NCBI GenBank assembly: GCA_024645245.1
Contig: JAHEBN010000020.1
Span: 1 to 37,270, forward strand
DNA: 37,270 bases
Direction: 5' to 3'
From: Jiulongibacter sp.
GTDB lineage: Bacteria > Bacteroidota > Bacteroidia > Cytophagales > Spirosomataceae
Part shown: piece by piece, positions 18,435 through 27,200 of the stretch
How positions within the stretch are numbered: position 1 is the first letter of the stretch
Layout of the letters: each line of letters begins with the position of its first letter
Position numbers and translations under genes: made by a program
The notes under the pieces: model-generated
Seen by the model: only the letters and a program-made list of their open reading frames with translations
What the model was told of the DNA's origin: nothing
The model's database searches: none

Positions 18435-20180
18435 TTGATAAAAACTAAGCTTATTTTTTCTGCATTATTCTGTTTCCTATTCTTTGGGGCCGGGGCTCAG
18501 CATATTTTTCAAATCAATGAAAAACTGGGTCAAGGTGTAAATATGGGCAATATGTTTGAAGCACCCTCAGAAGCAGAATGGGGCAATCCATATCGCGACG
18601 ATTATTTTCCAAAAATTGCGGGGCTGGGTTTTAATCATGTGCGTATTCCCACCCGTTGGGATACCCCCGATCGGGCCCTGCAATCAGAGCCATATACCAT
18701 AAATCCCTATTTTTTACTCCGCATGAAAAAAGTAGTGGACGATGCTTTGGCTGTCAACTTGTATGTGATCCTTAACATGCACCACCACGAAGAAATCTTT
18801 TTAAATCCCGAAGCCGTAAAGCCGAGATTTCTAAGTCAATGGCAGCAGATTGCTTCCTATTTTAAGAATTACGACGACCGCCTCCTTTTCGAGGTCATGA
18901 ACGAGCCCCACGATAAACTGACGCCGGACTTGTGGAATGTTTTTTTTGCAGATGCCTTAAAAGAAATCAGGAAAACCAATCCAACCCGTGTCGTTTTAAT
19001 GGGAATGGCCAATTACGGTGGATTATCCGGAGCCCCATTTTTGAAACCACCAGACGATCCGAATATTATCCTTTCTGTTCACTATTACGATCCGTTCAAT
19101 TTTACCCATCAGGGTGCCGAATGGGTGGAAGGAGCAAATGCCTGGCTGGGAACCACCTGGGATAACAATAACCTCCAACAAAAAGACATCATCAATCAAT
19201 TTCAATTTCTGGAATCATTGGCTGGCGAACTCCATTTGCCTATACATGTGGGTGAATTCGGTGCATACAGTAAGGCCGATTTTACAAGTCGGATTTTATG
19301 GACATCTTTTCTTGCCAGGTGGTTTGAAAGTAAGAATTGGAGCTGGGCTTATTGGGAGTTTAGTGCCGGTTTTGGTTTTTTTGACCCGATTACAAATGTA
19401 TTTAACAATGATTTGGTAAACGCTTTACTCAAAAACCCGCTACCAGAAGCCAAGATTGTTGAAACATCCAAAATCTATCAAAGCAATTTCTCAATTGGAA
19501 AAGACAATTGGAATCTATACCTCCAGGGCGGTGCGGTGGCAGTGTTTAATGTCAAAGACAATCAGGCTACTGTAGAAATAAGCAAAAAAGGCACAGAAGG
19601 CTGGCATGTGCAATTTGTGCATAATGATTTTACCATAAAAAAAGGGAAAAGATACCTGATAAGCTTTCAATCATCAGCTGATAAAAATACCAACATTACC
19701 TGCTATGTCGGTAAAGCATCAGACCCCTACAATTCTTACTCCGGCTATCGCTCCGTTTCTCCAAGTCGTTTTTTAAGCGAAACACTTTATACTTTTGAAA
19801 TGACTTCTGACACCGATACCAAGGCCCGATTTGTATTTGATATGGGTTTTGCTGAAGCCACCAACATAATACTTAGTGATCTTAAAATCGAAGAGATAGT
19901 GGATGATAATCAGGAACCCGAGCTCATCTTATCGGATTACGAATTACCGGAAATTACCATTTATCCAAATCCAACATCTGACTTCATAAATATTAGTAAC
20001 TTAACTGCCATTCAGAACCTTGAAATTTTTAATACGAATGGAAAAAAGGAAATGAGCTTTGATTTTGCAACTACAAAGGAAACAAATATAAATTTAGGCA
20101 ATTTGGCTCCCGGAATACATTTCATCAAAATTGTGACAAAAAATGAGCAGACTTTTAGCAGAAAGTTGATGGTAAACTAA
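18435..20180 (+). CDS. Secreted GH5 glycoside hydrolase with carbohydrate-binding and T9SS sorting domains
   Basis: A 581-residue protein, probably a cellulase or related beta-glucanase/mannanase. A signal peptide (about 1-21, ending AGA) is followed by a GH5 (beta/alpha)8 domain (about 25-335). The acid/base is E157 in VMNEPHD and the nucleophile E274 in HVGEFGAYS; HVRIPTRW, LNMHHH and VHYYDPF are further family motifs. Residues about 345-490 form a beta-rich module like CBM4/9-type carbohydrate-binding domains. The last 80 residues (ITIYPNPTSDFINIS ... FSRKLMVN) are a type A T9SS sorting domain, so the enzyme should cross the outer membrane by T9SS. The start is TTG: an in-frame stop lies just upstream and no ATG precedes the signal peptide. 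No sugar-uptake genes are adjacent, so it stands alone. Confidence 0.92.
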   Translation: MIKTKLIFSALFCFLFFGAGAQHIFQINEKLGQGVNMGNMFEAPSEAEWGNPYRDDYFPKIAGLGFNHVRIPTRWDTPDRALQSEPYTINPYFLLRMKKVVDDALAVNLYVILNMHHHEEIFLNPEAVKPRFLSQWQQIASYFKNYDDRLLFEVMNEPHDKLTPDLWNVFFADALKEIRKTNPTRVVLMGMANYGGLSGAPFLKPPDDPNIILSVHYYDPFNFTHQGAEWVEGANAWLGTTWDNNNLQQKDIINQFQFLESLAGELHLPIHVGEFGAYSKADFTSRILWTSFLARWFESKNWSWAYWEFSAGFGFFDPITNVFNNDLVNALLKNPLPEAKIVETSKIYQSNFSIGKDNWNLYLQGGAVAVFNVKDNQATVEISKKGTEGWHVQFVHNDFTIKKGKRYLISFQSSADKNTNITCYVGKASDPYNSYSGYRSVSPSRFLSETLYTFEMTSDTDTKARFVFDMGFAEATNIILSDLKIEEIVDDNQEPELILSDYELPEITIYPNPTSDFINISNLTAIQNLEIFNTNGKKEMSFDFATTKETNINLGNLAPGIHFIKIVTKNEQTFSRKLMVN

Positions 20181-20204
20181 TGATATGATTTTCAGGAATA
20201 AAAA

Positions 20205-20232
20205 AAGCCGGCAAAATATATTTCACCAGCTT
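20205..20232. terminator. Possible bidirectional terminator between converging genes
   Basis: AAGCCGG and CCAGCTT form a short stem with one mismatch around a 14-base AT loop. It is preceded by an A run and followed by an AT-rich stretch. It lies between the converging GH5 and LolA-like genes, as expected for a shared terminator. Confidence 0.4.
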
Positions 20233-20251
20233 AAATTATACCTTTCTTGAA

Positions 20252-20938
20252 TTAATTTATTTCAAAAACAGAATCTTCAATACCCGCATTTAAATCAATA
20301 TCTGTCACTTCTAATTCAATAACAAACATTCCCGCATCCTGCTTTAATTTCATTGGGAATTTAATACCATCTTTATCCTGATAGTCGGAATAAGTAATAA
20401 CCGATTTACCTTGAGGCGTTTCAATTATTTGTTGCGTTTTAAGGCCGGTCTCCAGGTCATAATATTCGTTCCAAACCAAATCTCCTACTTTAAAAGCCAA
20501 CTTATGGTTAGATTTTCCCTCGATATCTTCTTGGCCTTCCACAGAAATTTCAACTTCTTCGGCATTATAATTCAACTCTGGAAACAAACCAGCCTGCATA
20601 AGTGTAATTTTCAAAAAATCACCTTCCAGGTCCTGATTACCCATCATGGCAGATTCAATATGTACTTTTTCGCCGTTACATACCGTCTTTGATACTTCAC
20701 CCATTCCTGAAACTTCTACTTTTTGGAGTAATTTTCGTGAATCTTTTCTTATGGAAATTATTTCCAATTCATTACCCTGTACATCGCCTTTCATATATAT
20801 GGTAAAGTCTTTCACTTTGATAATTGCTTCTTTACCACCTATGGCACTTTCGTATTTGCCCAATATATCCTGAGCAGTCTGTGATAGACCAGTTAAAGAA
20901 AGACCTATTAAGCCAATAGATAAGAGTATTTTATTCAT
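20252..20938 (-). CDS. Secreted LolA-like (outer-membrane lipoprotein-sorting type) protein
   Basis: A 228-residue protein with a clear signal peptide (MNKILLSIGLIGLSLTGLSQ) and a mature part rich in beta strands. Features shared with Bacteroidota LolA-like proteins are the early AIGGKEAI segment, the NGEKVHIES region, and the C-terminal motifs YYDLETGL, ITYSDYQD-x-DGIKFP and VFEIN. The fold is probably that of LolA/LolB, periplasmic lipid or lipoprotein binders, but many such Bacteroidota proteins are of unknown role. It converges with the GH5 gene and is followed upstream by the ArsR-type gene on the same strand after about 160 bases. Confidence 0.7.
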   Translation of the reverse strand: MNKILLSIGLIGLSLTGLSQTAQDILGKYESAIGGKEAIIKVKDFTIYMKGDVQGNELEIISIRKDSRKLLQKVEVSGMGEVSKTVCNGEKVHIESAMMGNQDLEGDFLKITLMQAGLFPELNYNAEEVEISVEGQEDIEGKSNHKLAFKVGDLVWNEYYDLETGLKTQQIIETPQGKSVITYSDYQDKDGIKFPMKLKQDAGMFVIELEVTDIDLNAGIEDSVFEIN

Positions 20939-21096
20939 CGTTTATTTTGTTTTTTTCTAAATGTCTATCAAATCTTAAAATAAAATCTCAACAAAATGAT
21001 AAACGGCTGAAAAATAATTTTCGTCAAATAAAAAGCAGGATAAATCTGCCCTGTTTTTTAAGTGGGTTTAAAATGTCAATTATAAAGGTCAATTTC

Positions 21097-21399
21097 TTAT
21101 GCCTGAAGCCTGATTCGGGGCTTTTGCAAATGAACCGCTTGCTCCGGTTTAAACTGAACAAACCATTTAAAAACCCCTTCAAGCGACTTGGAATCAAGGG
21201 AATAATAAATAAACTGGCCTTTTTTCCTTGATTGAATCAGGTTAGCTTGTTTAAGTAAATCCAAGTGATGAGAAATACTTGGTTTGGAGATTTGAAAACT
21301 GTCTGAAATTTCACCGGCGGCCTTTTCGCCATCTTTCAGAAGCTCCATAATTGCACGACGTGTATCGTCATTTAAGGCTTTGAATACGTTGGAAATCAT
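21097..21399 (-). CDS. ArsR family transcriptional regulator (SdpR-like)
   Basis: About 100 residues, a single winged helix-turn-helix domain. FKALNDDTRRAIMELL is the standard opening helix and ISKPSISHHLDLLKQANLI the recognition helix; the KGQFIYYSL segment is the wing. There is no CxC metal site, and the layout is closest to the SdpR-type autorepressors. The start is put at ATG 21399 (MISNVFKALND); an upstream ATG at 21417 adds only six residues. A box with one mismatch to the -7 consensus (AATATTTG, minus strand, 21461-21468) lies about 60 bases upstream. No obvious partner membrane protein is adjacent, so the target is unknown. Confidence 0.85.
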   Translation of the reverse strand: MISNVFKALNDDTRRAIMELLKDGEKAAGEISDSFQISKPSISHHLDLLKQANLIQSRKKGQFIYYSLDSKSLEGVFKWFVQFKPEQAVHLQKPRIRLQA

Positions 21400-21482
21400 A
21401 ATTTTATAGGAAAGCAATATTTAACAATTAAACAAATGTCTAAACAAGTAATCGTATTTGCAAATATTTTTAATTTAAAAGA

Positions 21483-21780
21483 TTGAATGTCAACAAGGTC
21501 TGGTTTTTTAGGTTGGAAGCTTGGATAGTTCAAGGTTCAAAAGTTCTAAGGTTGGAAGGTTCAAAAGTTGGAAAGTTCATGGTTCAAAAATTCGAATGTT
21601 GGAGGGTTGGAAGGTTTTGTTTCGAGTTCACTCGACAACTCAACAACTCGACAACCCGACAACTCAACTACTCGACAACTCAACTACTCGACAACTCAAC
21701 TACTCGACAACTCAACTACTCGACAACTCAACTACTCGACAACTTAAAATCTCAACAACTTAACAACTTAAAAAACTAAA
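21483..21780. repeat. Strand-asymmetric minisatellite with 16-bp tandem units
   Basis: The 531-base gap before thrA holds a low-complexity block. The left half (about 21510-21620) is built from words such as GGTTGGAAGG and GTTCAAAAG and has few C. The right half (21635-21780) is built from CAACTCGACAACT-like words and has few G. They meet at CGAGT-TC-ACTCG, a perfect small palindrome at 21623-21634. The right half includes a tandem array of the 16-base unit CTCGACAACTCAACTA: one variant copy at 21655, four exact copies from 21671, 21687, 21703 and 21719, then a partial one. The arms are only roughly complementary. Open frames through it encode Ser/Thr/Gln/Leu repeats and are not credible genes. 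Nothing else is seen in the gap apart from the thrA promoter. Confidence 0.85.
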
Positions 21781-21836
21781 ACAATTGAAATCTGAATATT
21801 GAAGCTGGCATTCGCACGCCACTACGGGCATTTGCT

Positions 21837-21844
21837 TATATTTG
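21837..21844 (+). promoter_or_regulatory. Bacteroidota -7 promoter element TATATTTG for thrAB
   Basis: TATATTTGC matches TAnnTTTG with the common trailing C and lies about 105 bases before the thrA ATG. The long leader shows no clear leader peptide rich in Thr or Ile codons, so no attenuation mechanism can be supported. Confidence 0.6.
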
Positions 21845-21948
21845 CACCTGTTTATAAAAACCTGCCTGAATTAACCTTTAATTGATGGTTTTGGTCTTGA
21901 TTTGGCATGGTTGTTATGAAATTTGTATAAAATAAGAAATATAGAAGA

Positions 21949-24411
21949 ATGAAGGTATTAAAATTCGGTGGCACATCAGTAGGAACAGTAGACAGCATTC
22001 TGAAGGTCATTGAAATCATCCAAACAAATGCAGCCAAAGAAAATAAACTGGCTGTTGTATTTTCGGCACTTGGTGGTATTACGAATCGATTTATCGAAAT
22101 TGGTAAAATGGCCGCTAATGGAGACACGGAATACCTGGAACACCTTCAGTCTGCCGAAGACAGGCATTTCAATGTAATTCGAGGACTTATAGATATTAAA
22201 TCGCAAAGCAATCTTTTGGCCAGAGTTAAAGTAATTTTCAATGAAATAGAAGACCTGTTGCGAGGAATTTCATTGATTCAGGAAATTTCACCACGCACCT
22301 ACGATTTACTTTTGAGTTTTGGCGAACGGTTATCAACGACCATTATTACAGATGCATTAAATGCAAGAAATACGGCTGCTGCTTTTGTAGATGCACGCGA
22401 TTTGGTGAAAACCAATTCGAAATTCAACAATGCCGAAGTAAATTTTGAAAAAACGGATTTTAATATTCAGGAATATTTTAATCAGGCAACCGGTGTGCAA
22501 TGCATCACTGGGTTCATTGCTTCAAATGACAATAACATAACCACCACCTTAGGCCGCGGAGGTTCAGATTTTACAGCATCTATTTTCGGAGCAGCTTTGA
22601 AGGCCGAGGTGATTGAAATCTGGACAGACGTGAACGGTATGATGACCGCAGACCCCAGAAAAGTTAAGAATGCCTTCACTATTCCAACCATTTCGTATGC
22701 GGAAGCGATGGAATTGTCGCATTTTGGTGCGAAAGTTATTTATCCCCCCAGCCTTACTCCGGCTTTTCAAAAGCGAATTCCAATCAAAATACTCAATACT
22801 TTTGAAGCAGAGCATACAGGAACTGTCATTTCCGATCAAACTGTTGCAAAAGCTTATTCCATTACCGGTATTTCATCTATAGACGATATCAGCCTTGTTA
22901 ATCTGCAAGGTAATGGCATGATTGGTGTTGCCGGCGTGTCAGCTAAGTTATTTGGTATTCTGGCATCCAGTTCAATTTCGGTTATTTTAATTTCTCAGGC
23001 ATCATCCGAGCATTCTATTTGTTTTGCCATAAATCCTTCGGATGCCCAACAAGTTACCGATTTACTGGAAAGTGGATTCGAACTGGAAATCGCAAACAAG
23101 GATATTGACCAGATTAGTATTCAACACCACCTGAGTATTATGGCTGTGGTGGGTGAAGGCATGAAGTCTTCAACCGGTACTTCGGGCAAACTTTTCTCTG
23201 TATTGGGTCAAAATGGAATTAATGTAATAGCCACGGCACAGGGATCTTCGGAGCTAAATATTTCGGTTGTCATTAATAAAAAAGACATAAGCAAAGCACT
23301 GAATGCAATTCACGAACGCTTTTTTGAAATCGATGGCTTTACTTTGAATGTATTTCTGGCTGGCCCTTCCGGCCTGATTGGCAAAACCTTGCTTGCTCAG
23401 ATTTTGTCTCAGAAAGAATACCTGAAGAAAAATAAAAACCTGAATATCAAAGTAACAGGTGTGATAAATACCCGTAAAATGTTGATAGATCCGGATGGCC
23501 TAGACTTAGAAAACCTGGAAGATTTTCTGGCACAAAGTGGTGAAATATCTAACCTGAGTGAATTTGTTTCGGATGTTCAAAATCTGAATTTACCAAATAC
23601 CGTATTTGTAGATGCCACAGCCGATAAAAATATTGTACAATATTATGAGGGTTTACTCGAAAACAGCATTTCAATAGTAACACCCAATAAAGTTGCCAAC
23701 TCGGGTGCTTATGCTCAATACATAAAGCTGAAAGATATTGCTCAAAAAAGAAATGTCCAGTTTTTATACGAAACTAACGTGGGTGCAGGTCTGCCAATTA
23801 TTAATACTCTTCAGGGTCTGATAAACTCCGGTGACGAAATTTTACAGATAGAAGCGGTTTTGTCCGGTACTTTGGCATTTATTTTCAACACCTTCAAATC
23901 AGGGCAGAAATTCGTGGACGTGGTAAAAGAAGCCAAGGCCCTCGGTTTTACTGAACCTGATCCAAGAGAAGATCTGAGCGGAATGGACGTGGCACGAAAA
24001 ATATTAATTCTAGCCAGAGAATCGGGTTTAGAACTTGAACCAGAAGATGTAAAAATAAATCCGCTCTTAAATGATGCTTGCGTTGCTGCTGCCAATGTAG
24101 ACGCATTTTATGAAGCATTATTTGCTGATAATGAACGATTTGAAAAAATGATTGACGAAGCTGAAGCAAAAAATGAAGTCTTACGATTCATAGCCAGATT
24201 GAAAGATGCGAAAGCAAGTATTTCGCTTCAATCTGTCGATAAATCTCATCCTTTTTACAATTTATCGGGTTCAGAAAATATCATATCATTTACCACGGCC
24301 AGGTATAAGGATAATCCATTGGTGGTGAAAGGACCGGGAGCAGGTGCGGAAGTTACCGCAATGGGTGTTTTCGCCGATATCATAACTTTAAGTACTGTTT
24401 TGGCCAACTAA
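21949..24411 (+). CDS. thrA: Bifunctional aspartate kinase / homoserine dehydrogenase
   Basis: An 820-residue fusion, the usual ThrA length. Residues 1-290 are aspartate kinase (KFGGTSVG at 5-12, GRGGSDFTAS, WTDVNGMMTADPR). Residues about 310-450 hold two ACT-type regulatory domains, which in the family bind threonine. The homoserine dehydrogenase part starts near 460 with the NAD(P) motif GPSGLIGKT; NVGAGLPIINTL, GTLAFIFN and the DLSGMDVARK catalytic segment follow. It performs the first and third steps of the aspartate pathway to threonine and methionine. The homoserine kinase gene follows after about 20 bases, so the two form an operon. Confidence 0.97.
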   Translation: MKVLKFGGTSVGTVDSILKVIEIIQTNAAKENKLAVVFSALGGITNRFIEIGKMAANGDTEYLEHLQSAEDRHFNVIRGLIDIKSQSNLLARVKVIFNEIEDLLRGISLIQEISPRTYDLLLSFGERLSTTIITDALNARNTAAAFVDARDLVKTNSKFNNAEVNFEKTDFNIQEYFNQATGVQCITGFIASNDNNITTTLGRGGSDFTASIFGAALKAEVIEIWTDVNGMMTADPRKVKNAFTIPTISYAEAMELSHFGAKVIYPPSLTPAFQKRIPIKILNTFEAEHTGTVISDQTVAKAYSITGISSIDDISLVNLQGNGMIGVAGVSAKLFGILASSSISVILISQASSEHSICFAINPSDAQQVTDLLESGFELEIANKDIDQISIQHHLSIMAVVGEGMKSSTGTSGKLFSVLGQNGINVIATAQGSSELNISVVINKKDISKALNAIHERFFEIDGFTLNVFLAGPSGLIGKTLLAQILSQKEYLKKNKNLNIKVTGVINTRKMLIDPDGLDLENLEDFLAQSGEISNLSEFVSDVQNLNLPNTVFVDATADKNIVQYYEGLLENSISIVTPNKVANSGAYAQYIKLKDIAQKRNVQFLYETNVGAGLPIINTLQGLINSGDEILQIEAVLSGTLAFIFNTFKSGQKFVDVVKEAKALGFTEPDPREDLSGMDVARKILILARESGLELEPEDVKINPLLNDACVAAANVDAFYEALFADNERFEKMIDEAEAKNEVLRFIARLKDAKASISLQSVDKSHPFYNLSGSENIISFTTARYKDNPLVVKGPGAGAEVTAMGVFADIITLSTVLAN

Positions 24412-24432
24412 TCACTTTTCATAAACAAGATT

Positions 24433-25365
24433 TTGAGCGATTCAATAAAAATATTTGCCCCTGCAACTGTAGCTAATGTCTCCTGCGGATTCGATATTTT
24501 CGGACTGGCGGTAGATCAACCCGGCGATGAAGTTATTCTTAGAAAAAGAAATGATGATCAGATAGTCATTACCAAAATTACCGGCGATCAGGGTAAATTA
24601 ACCTACGATTCACGAAAAAATACGGTCACTGTACCGATTATTGAATTTCTTCGTACAATAGAATCAAATCAGGGTTTTGACGTAGAATTGCATAAGCAAA
24701 TGCCTCTGGGAAGCGGCTTGGGTAGTAGCTCCGCCAGCTCGGTAGCAGGTGTATTTGCGGCTAATCAATTACTTGGCTTGCCACTTTCAGTTTCCGAACT
24801 TCTCCCATTTTCCATGGAAGGTGAGCGGGTAGCATGTGGAGCAGCTCATGCAGATAACGTAGCTCCTGCCCTGCTTGGTGGTTTTGTAGTAATCCGAAGC
24901 TATGATCCTTTGGATTTTATTAAAATTAACACGCCACGTGAGCTTTATGTAAGTATAGTTCACCCGGATATTGAGGTAAATACTAAAGATGCCAGGCATA
25001 TTTTACGACAAGAGGCCGGTATAAAAATCATTATAGCTCAGATGGGTAATGTGGCCGGAATGATAGCCGGTCTAATGACTTCAGATTACGAGTTGATCGG
25101 TCGCTCCATGGTGGATCACTTGATTGAGCCCAAAAGAGCAATCCTGATACCTTATTTCAATGAAGTAAAAGAGGCCGCATTGCAAAACGGGGCTTTGGGA
25201 GCAAGTATTTCGGGTGCCGGACCCTCGATTTTTGCATTTAGCAAAGGAAAAGAGCAAGCTGAAATAGTAGGTAAATCCATGAGTGCTGTTTTTAATAAAG
25301 CTGGGATCGAAACCAATTTATTTGTATCTGGTATTAATCAGAATGGGCCTAAGATAATTGATTAG
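24433..25365 (+). CDS. thrB: Homoserine kinase
   Basis: A 310-residue GHMP-superfamily kinase that phosphorylates homoserine with ATP on the way to threonine. The first motif (APATVANVSCGFDIFG) is at the N-terminus, the ATP-binding loop PLGSGLGSSSASSVAG at about 91-106 and motif 3 (GASISGAGPSIFAF) near residue 255. The start is TTG at 24433; no ATG fits the conserved N-terminus. It follows thrA closely. Threonine synthase (thrC), which often completes this operon, is not downstream: the next gene is an unrelated secreted DUF1080 protein. Confidence 0.95.
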   Translation: MSDSIKIFAPATVANVSCGFDIFGLAVDQPGDEVILRKRNDDQIVITKITGDQGKLTYDSRKNTVTVPIIEFLRTIESNQGFDVELHKQMPLGSGLGSSSASSVAGVFAANQLLGLPLSVSELLPFSMEGERVACGAAHADNVAPALLGGFVVIRSYDPLDFIKINTPRELYVSIVHPDIEVNTKDARHILRQEAGIKIIIAQMGNVAGMIAGLMTSDYELIGRSMVDHLIEPKRAILIPYFNEVKEAALQNGALGASISGAGPSIFAFSKGKEQAEIVGKSMSAVFNKAGIETNLFVSGINQNGPKIID

Positions 25366-25495
25366 GCATATTTCTCCAATTTCAGGTATTATTAAATTAA
25401 AAACTTAACGAAACAGATCATTTGATGGGTTGTTTTTTTACTATTACGCGGTTTTATTTTAGCTTTACCTCTCTTATAATTCAACCCCAATTCAA

Positions 25496-26080
25496 ATGAA
25501 AAAAATAACAATCCTTGTTTTGTTGATCTCGGTTTTTTCAAGTTCCTTATCTGCTCAAAAGCTAAAAAAAATATTCAACGGTAAAAACCTAGATGGCTGG
25601 CATCTTTCTAATCAAGATGGCACTTGGACAGCAGATAAAGGCATTTTAACCATTCAAAGCAGTGCCGCAAAAAAGGGTGCAATACTTTGGACAGACAAAA
25701 ATTATAAAAACTTCATAATTGAAGCCGATTATAAAAATGGCGAAGGAACCATCGATTCCGGTTTCTTTCTTCGATCAGATATAGATCAGATTCAAATTGG
25801 TATTTCCAGTTCTTTACACAAAGACATGACCGGTTCCCCTTATTTACCCAAATTAAAATACCCGGTTGTGGCAAATGTCGATGGAATTTTAAAAGACACA
25901 GATTGGAATACCATGAAAATTAAAGTGGTGGGTAATACCTATACAGTTTGGCTCAATGGTAAAGAGTTGGTTACCTATACCTCTGAAGGCATGCCTCTTG
26001 AAGGCCCAATAGGTATCCAACTCCATCCGGGAAAAGAAATGAGTATTTTTTACAAAAATATTCGTTTAGCAGAACTTTAA
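25496..26080 (+). CDS. Secreted DUF1080 (3-keto-disaccharide hydrolase domain) protein
   Basis: A 194-residue protein with a signal peptide (MKKITILVLLISVFSSSLSAQ) and one DUF1080 domain. Family motifs are FNGKNLDGWH at the start, WTADKGILT, GTIDSGFFLRS in the centre, WNTMKIKVVGNTYTVWLNG and the C-terminal GPIGIQLHPG. The fold is a concanavalin-like beta sandwich; some members hydrolyse 3-keto-glucosides, others may only bind sugars. It stands 130 bases after thrB and converges on the PhyH gene with an 8-base gap, so it is probably transcribed alone. Confidence 0.88.
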   Translation: MKKITILVLLISVFSSSLSAQKLKKIFNGKNLDGWHLSNQDGTWTADKGILTIQSSAAKKGAILWTDKNYKNFIIEADYKNGEGTIDSGFFLRSDIDQIQIGISSSLHKDMTGSPYLPKLKYPVVANVDGILKDTDWNTMKIKVVGNTYTVWLNGKELVTYTSEGMPLEGPIGIQLHPGKEMSIFYKNIRLAEL

Positions 26081-26088
26081 TAATTTTA

Positions 26089-27063
26089 TTACCAGCTATC
26101 TAAGCCTAAAAGTTTACGGCCGAGCTCATTGAGTTCGGCTTTTTCATATTTAGTTTGTTCCCAATTTCTTGGATCTCCGGGAAAAGCGTAACCTTCCGGA
26201 GAAATTCTGTTTTCCCACGATTTTATACGCCATTCCCGCATTTCGGCATTGTCTTCTTCAGCCGGCATCATTGAAATGTATTGAGCTATTCGCACCTTAT
26301 CTTCCGAATTGTTCGGGCGGATACCATGCGGAGTAACACTATTAAAAATCAATAAATCACCGGCATACAACTTCACTTTATGGTATTTTCCTTCAAATGC
26401 CGTTACATCGGGTTTAAAGCGATCGCGATCTGCAGGTTGAGTCAATTTCCAGGTATCGTAATTTCGGTAAAGCTCGGGAATGCATTGAAATCCACCCATA
26501 TTTTCGTCTGTTTGATCGGCCAATGCTAACACGCCCTGCACATTTTGTGGGCGTGTTTCGGGATCGTAATCCCAGTGGATAAAACCTTTGTACTCAAAAC
26601 CCGGTCGAATCGGTAAATTAAGATTTGCCCTGTCAATGGTTACCCAAAGTTTATCTGTACCCCAGATATCGGTAAAAGCGTCATACACCCGTTGACTCTG
26701 GCGATTGTTCCATAAATGTTGATTATTATAAACTTCCACCATTCCTGTGCCAGCCAATTCCTTCATTTTCATTTCTGCCCGGGCGGCTGTATACCAGGTG
26801 GATTTATCCTTAGGATCTTTCTCTTCAAACTCCCATAAAAAAGCGGCAGTAGCTTCGACCTGAGCTTTTGGCACCGCATTTTTGACAATTACATAGCCAT
26901 TTTCTAACCAAAAAGCCCAATCCTCTTCACTTAAAACCTTTAAGGCTTTTCCATTGGACCGGTCATTTAAACCTATTTTGCTACTCGTGGCAGTAGAGGG
27001 ATTTCCTGGTTTATCATTATGATAAGTATTTGGAATCATGGTTTGATTATTTGGCTGCATCAT
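26089..27063 (-). CDS. Phytanoyl-CoA dioxygenase (PhyH) family protein
   Basis: A 324-residue Fe(II)/2-oxoglutarate oxygenase-like protein. The metal-binding triad is visible as H-x-D in FIHWDYDPE (about residues 160-162) and the distal His in VTPHGIRPNN (about 245), with the Arg a few residues later as 2-oxoglutarate ligand. The N-terminal EDWAFWLENGYVIVKNAVPK is the family opening. No signal peptide. The gene is divergent from the AraC-type regulator across about 137 bases with a consensus promoter on each strand, so the regulator may control it. The substrate is unknown; the family acts on many small molecules. Confidence 0.88.
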   Translation of the reverse strand: MMQPNNQTMIPNTYHNDKPGNPSTATSSKIGLNDRSNGKALKVLSEEDWAFWLENGYVIVKNAVPKAQVEATAAFLWEFEEKDPKDKSTWYTAARAEMKMKELAGTGMVEVYNNQHLWNNRQSQRVYDAFTDIWGTDKLWVTIDRANLNLPIRPGFEYKGFIHWDYDPETRPQNVQGVLALADQTDENMGGFQCIPELYRNYDTWKLTQPADRDRFKPDVTAFEGKYHKVKLYAGDLLIFNSVTPHGIRPNNSEDKVRIAQYISMMPAEEDNAEMREWRIKSWENRISPEGYAFPGDPRNWEQTKYEKAELNELGRKLLGLDSW

Positions 27064-27088
27064 ATTAATTTAATTTGAAATTATTATA

Positions 27089-27096
27089 CAAATCTA
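27089..27096 (-). promoter_or_regulatory. -7 promoter element TAGATTTG for the PhyH gene
   Basis: On the minus strand TAGATTTG matches TAnnTTTG and lies about 25 bases before the ATG at 27063. Confidence 0.55.
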
Positions 27097-27152
27097 AGGA
27101 AGTAAATCAGGCAAACATTTCAATTGTATGACCAAATAATGAACTATATTGA

Positions 27153-27160
27153 TATTTTTG
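27153..27160 (+). promoter_or_regulatory. -7 promoter element TATTTTTG for the AraC-type gene
   Basis: TATTTTTG matches TAnnTTTG and lies about 40 bases before the ATG at 27201, divergent from the PhyH promoter. The 56 bases between the two boxes are the obvious place for the regulator to bind. Confidence 0.5.
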
Positions 27161-27200
27161 TAAAAATATTCTACATATTAATGGCATAATATTTCACTAA

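Noticed and set aside
21655-21746. 16-bp tandem units considered as an iteron origin or CRISPR
   Set aside because: Units are directly adjacent with no spacers, and no replication-initiator or cas gene is present.
21483-21779. Open frames encoding Ser/Thr/Leu/Gln repeats
   Set aside because: They are produced by the 16-bp tandem units, which are open in several frames; there is no start signal or conserved domain.
21845-21948. Threonine-operon attenuator or leader peptide
   Set aside because: No short frame rich in Thr or Ile codons and no alternative hairpin pair was found in the thrA leader.
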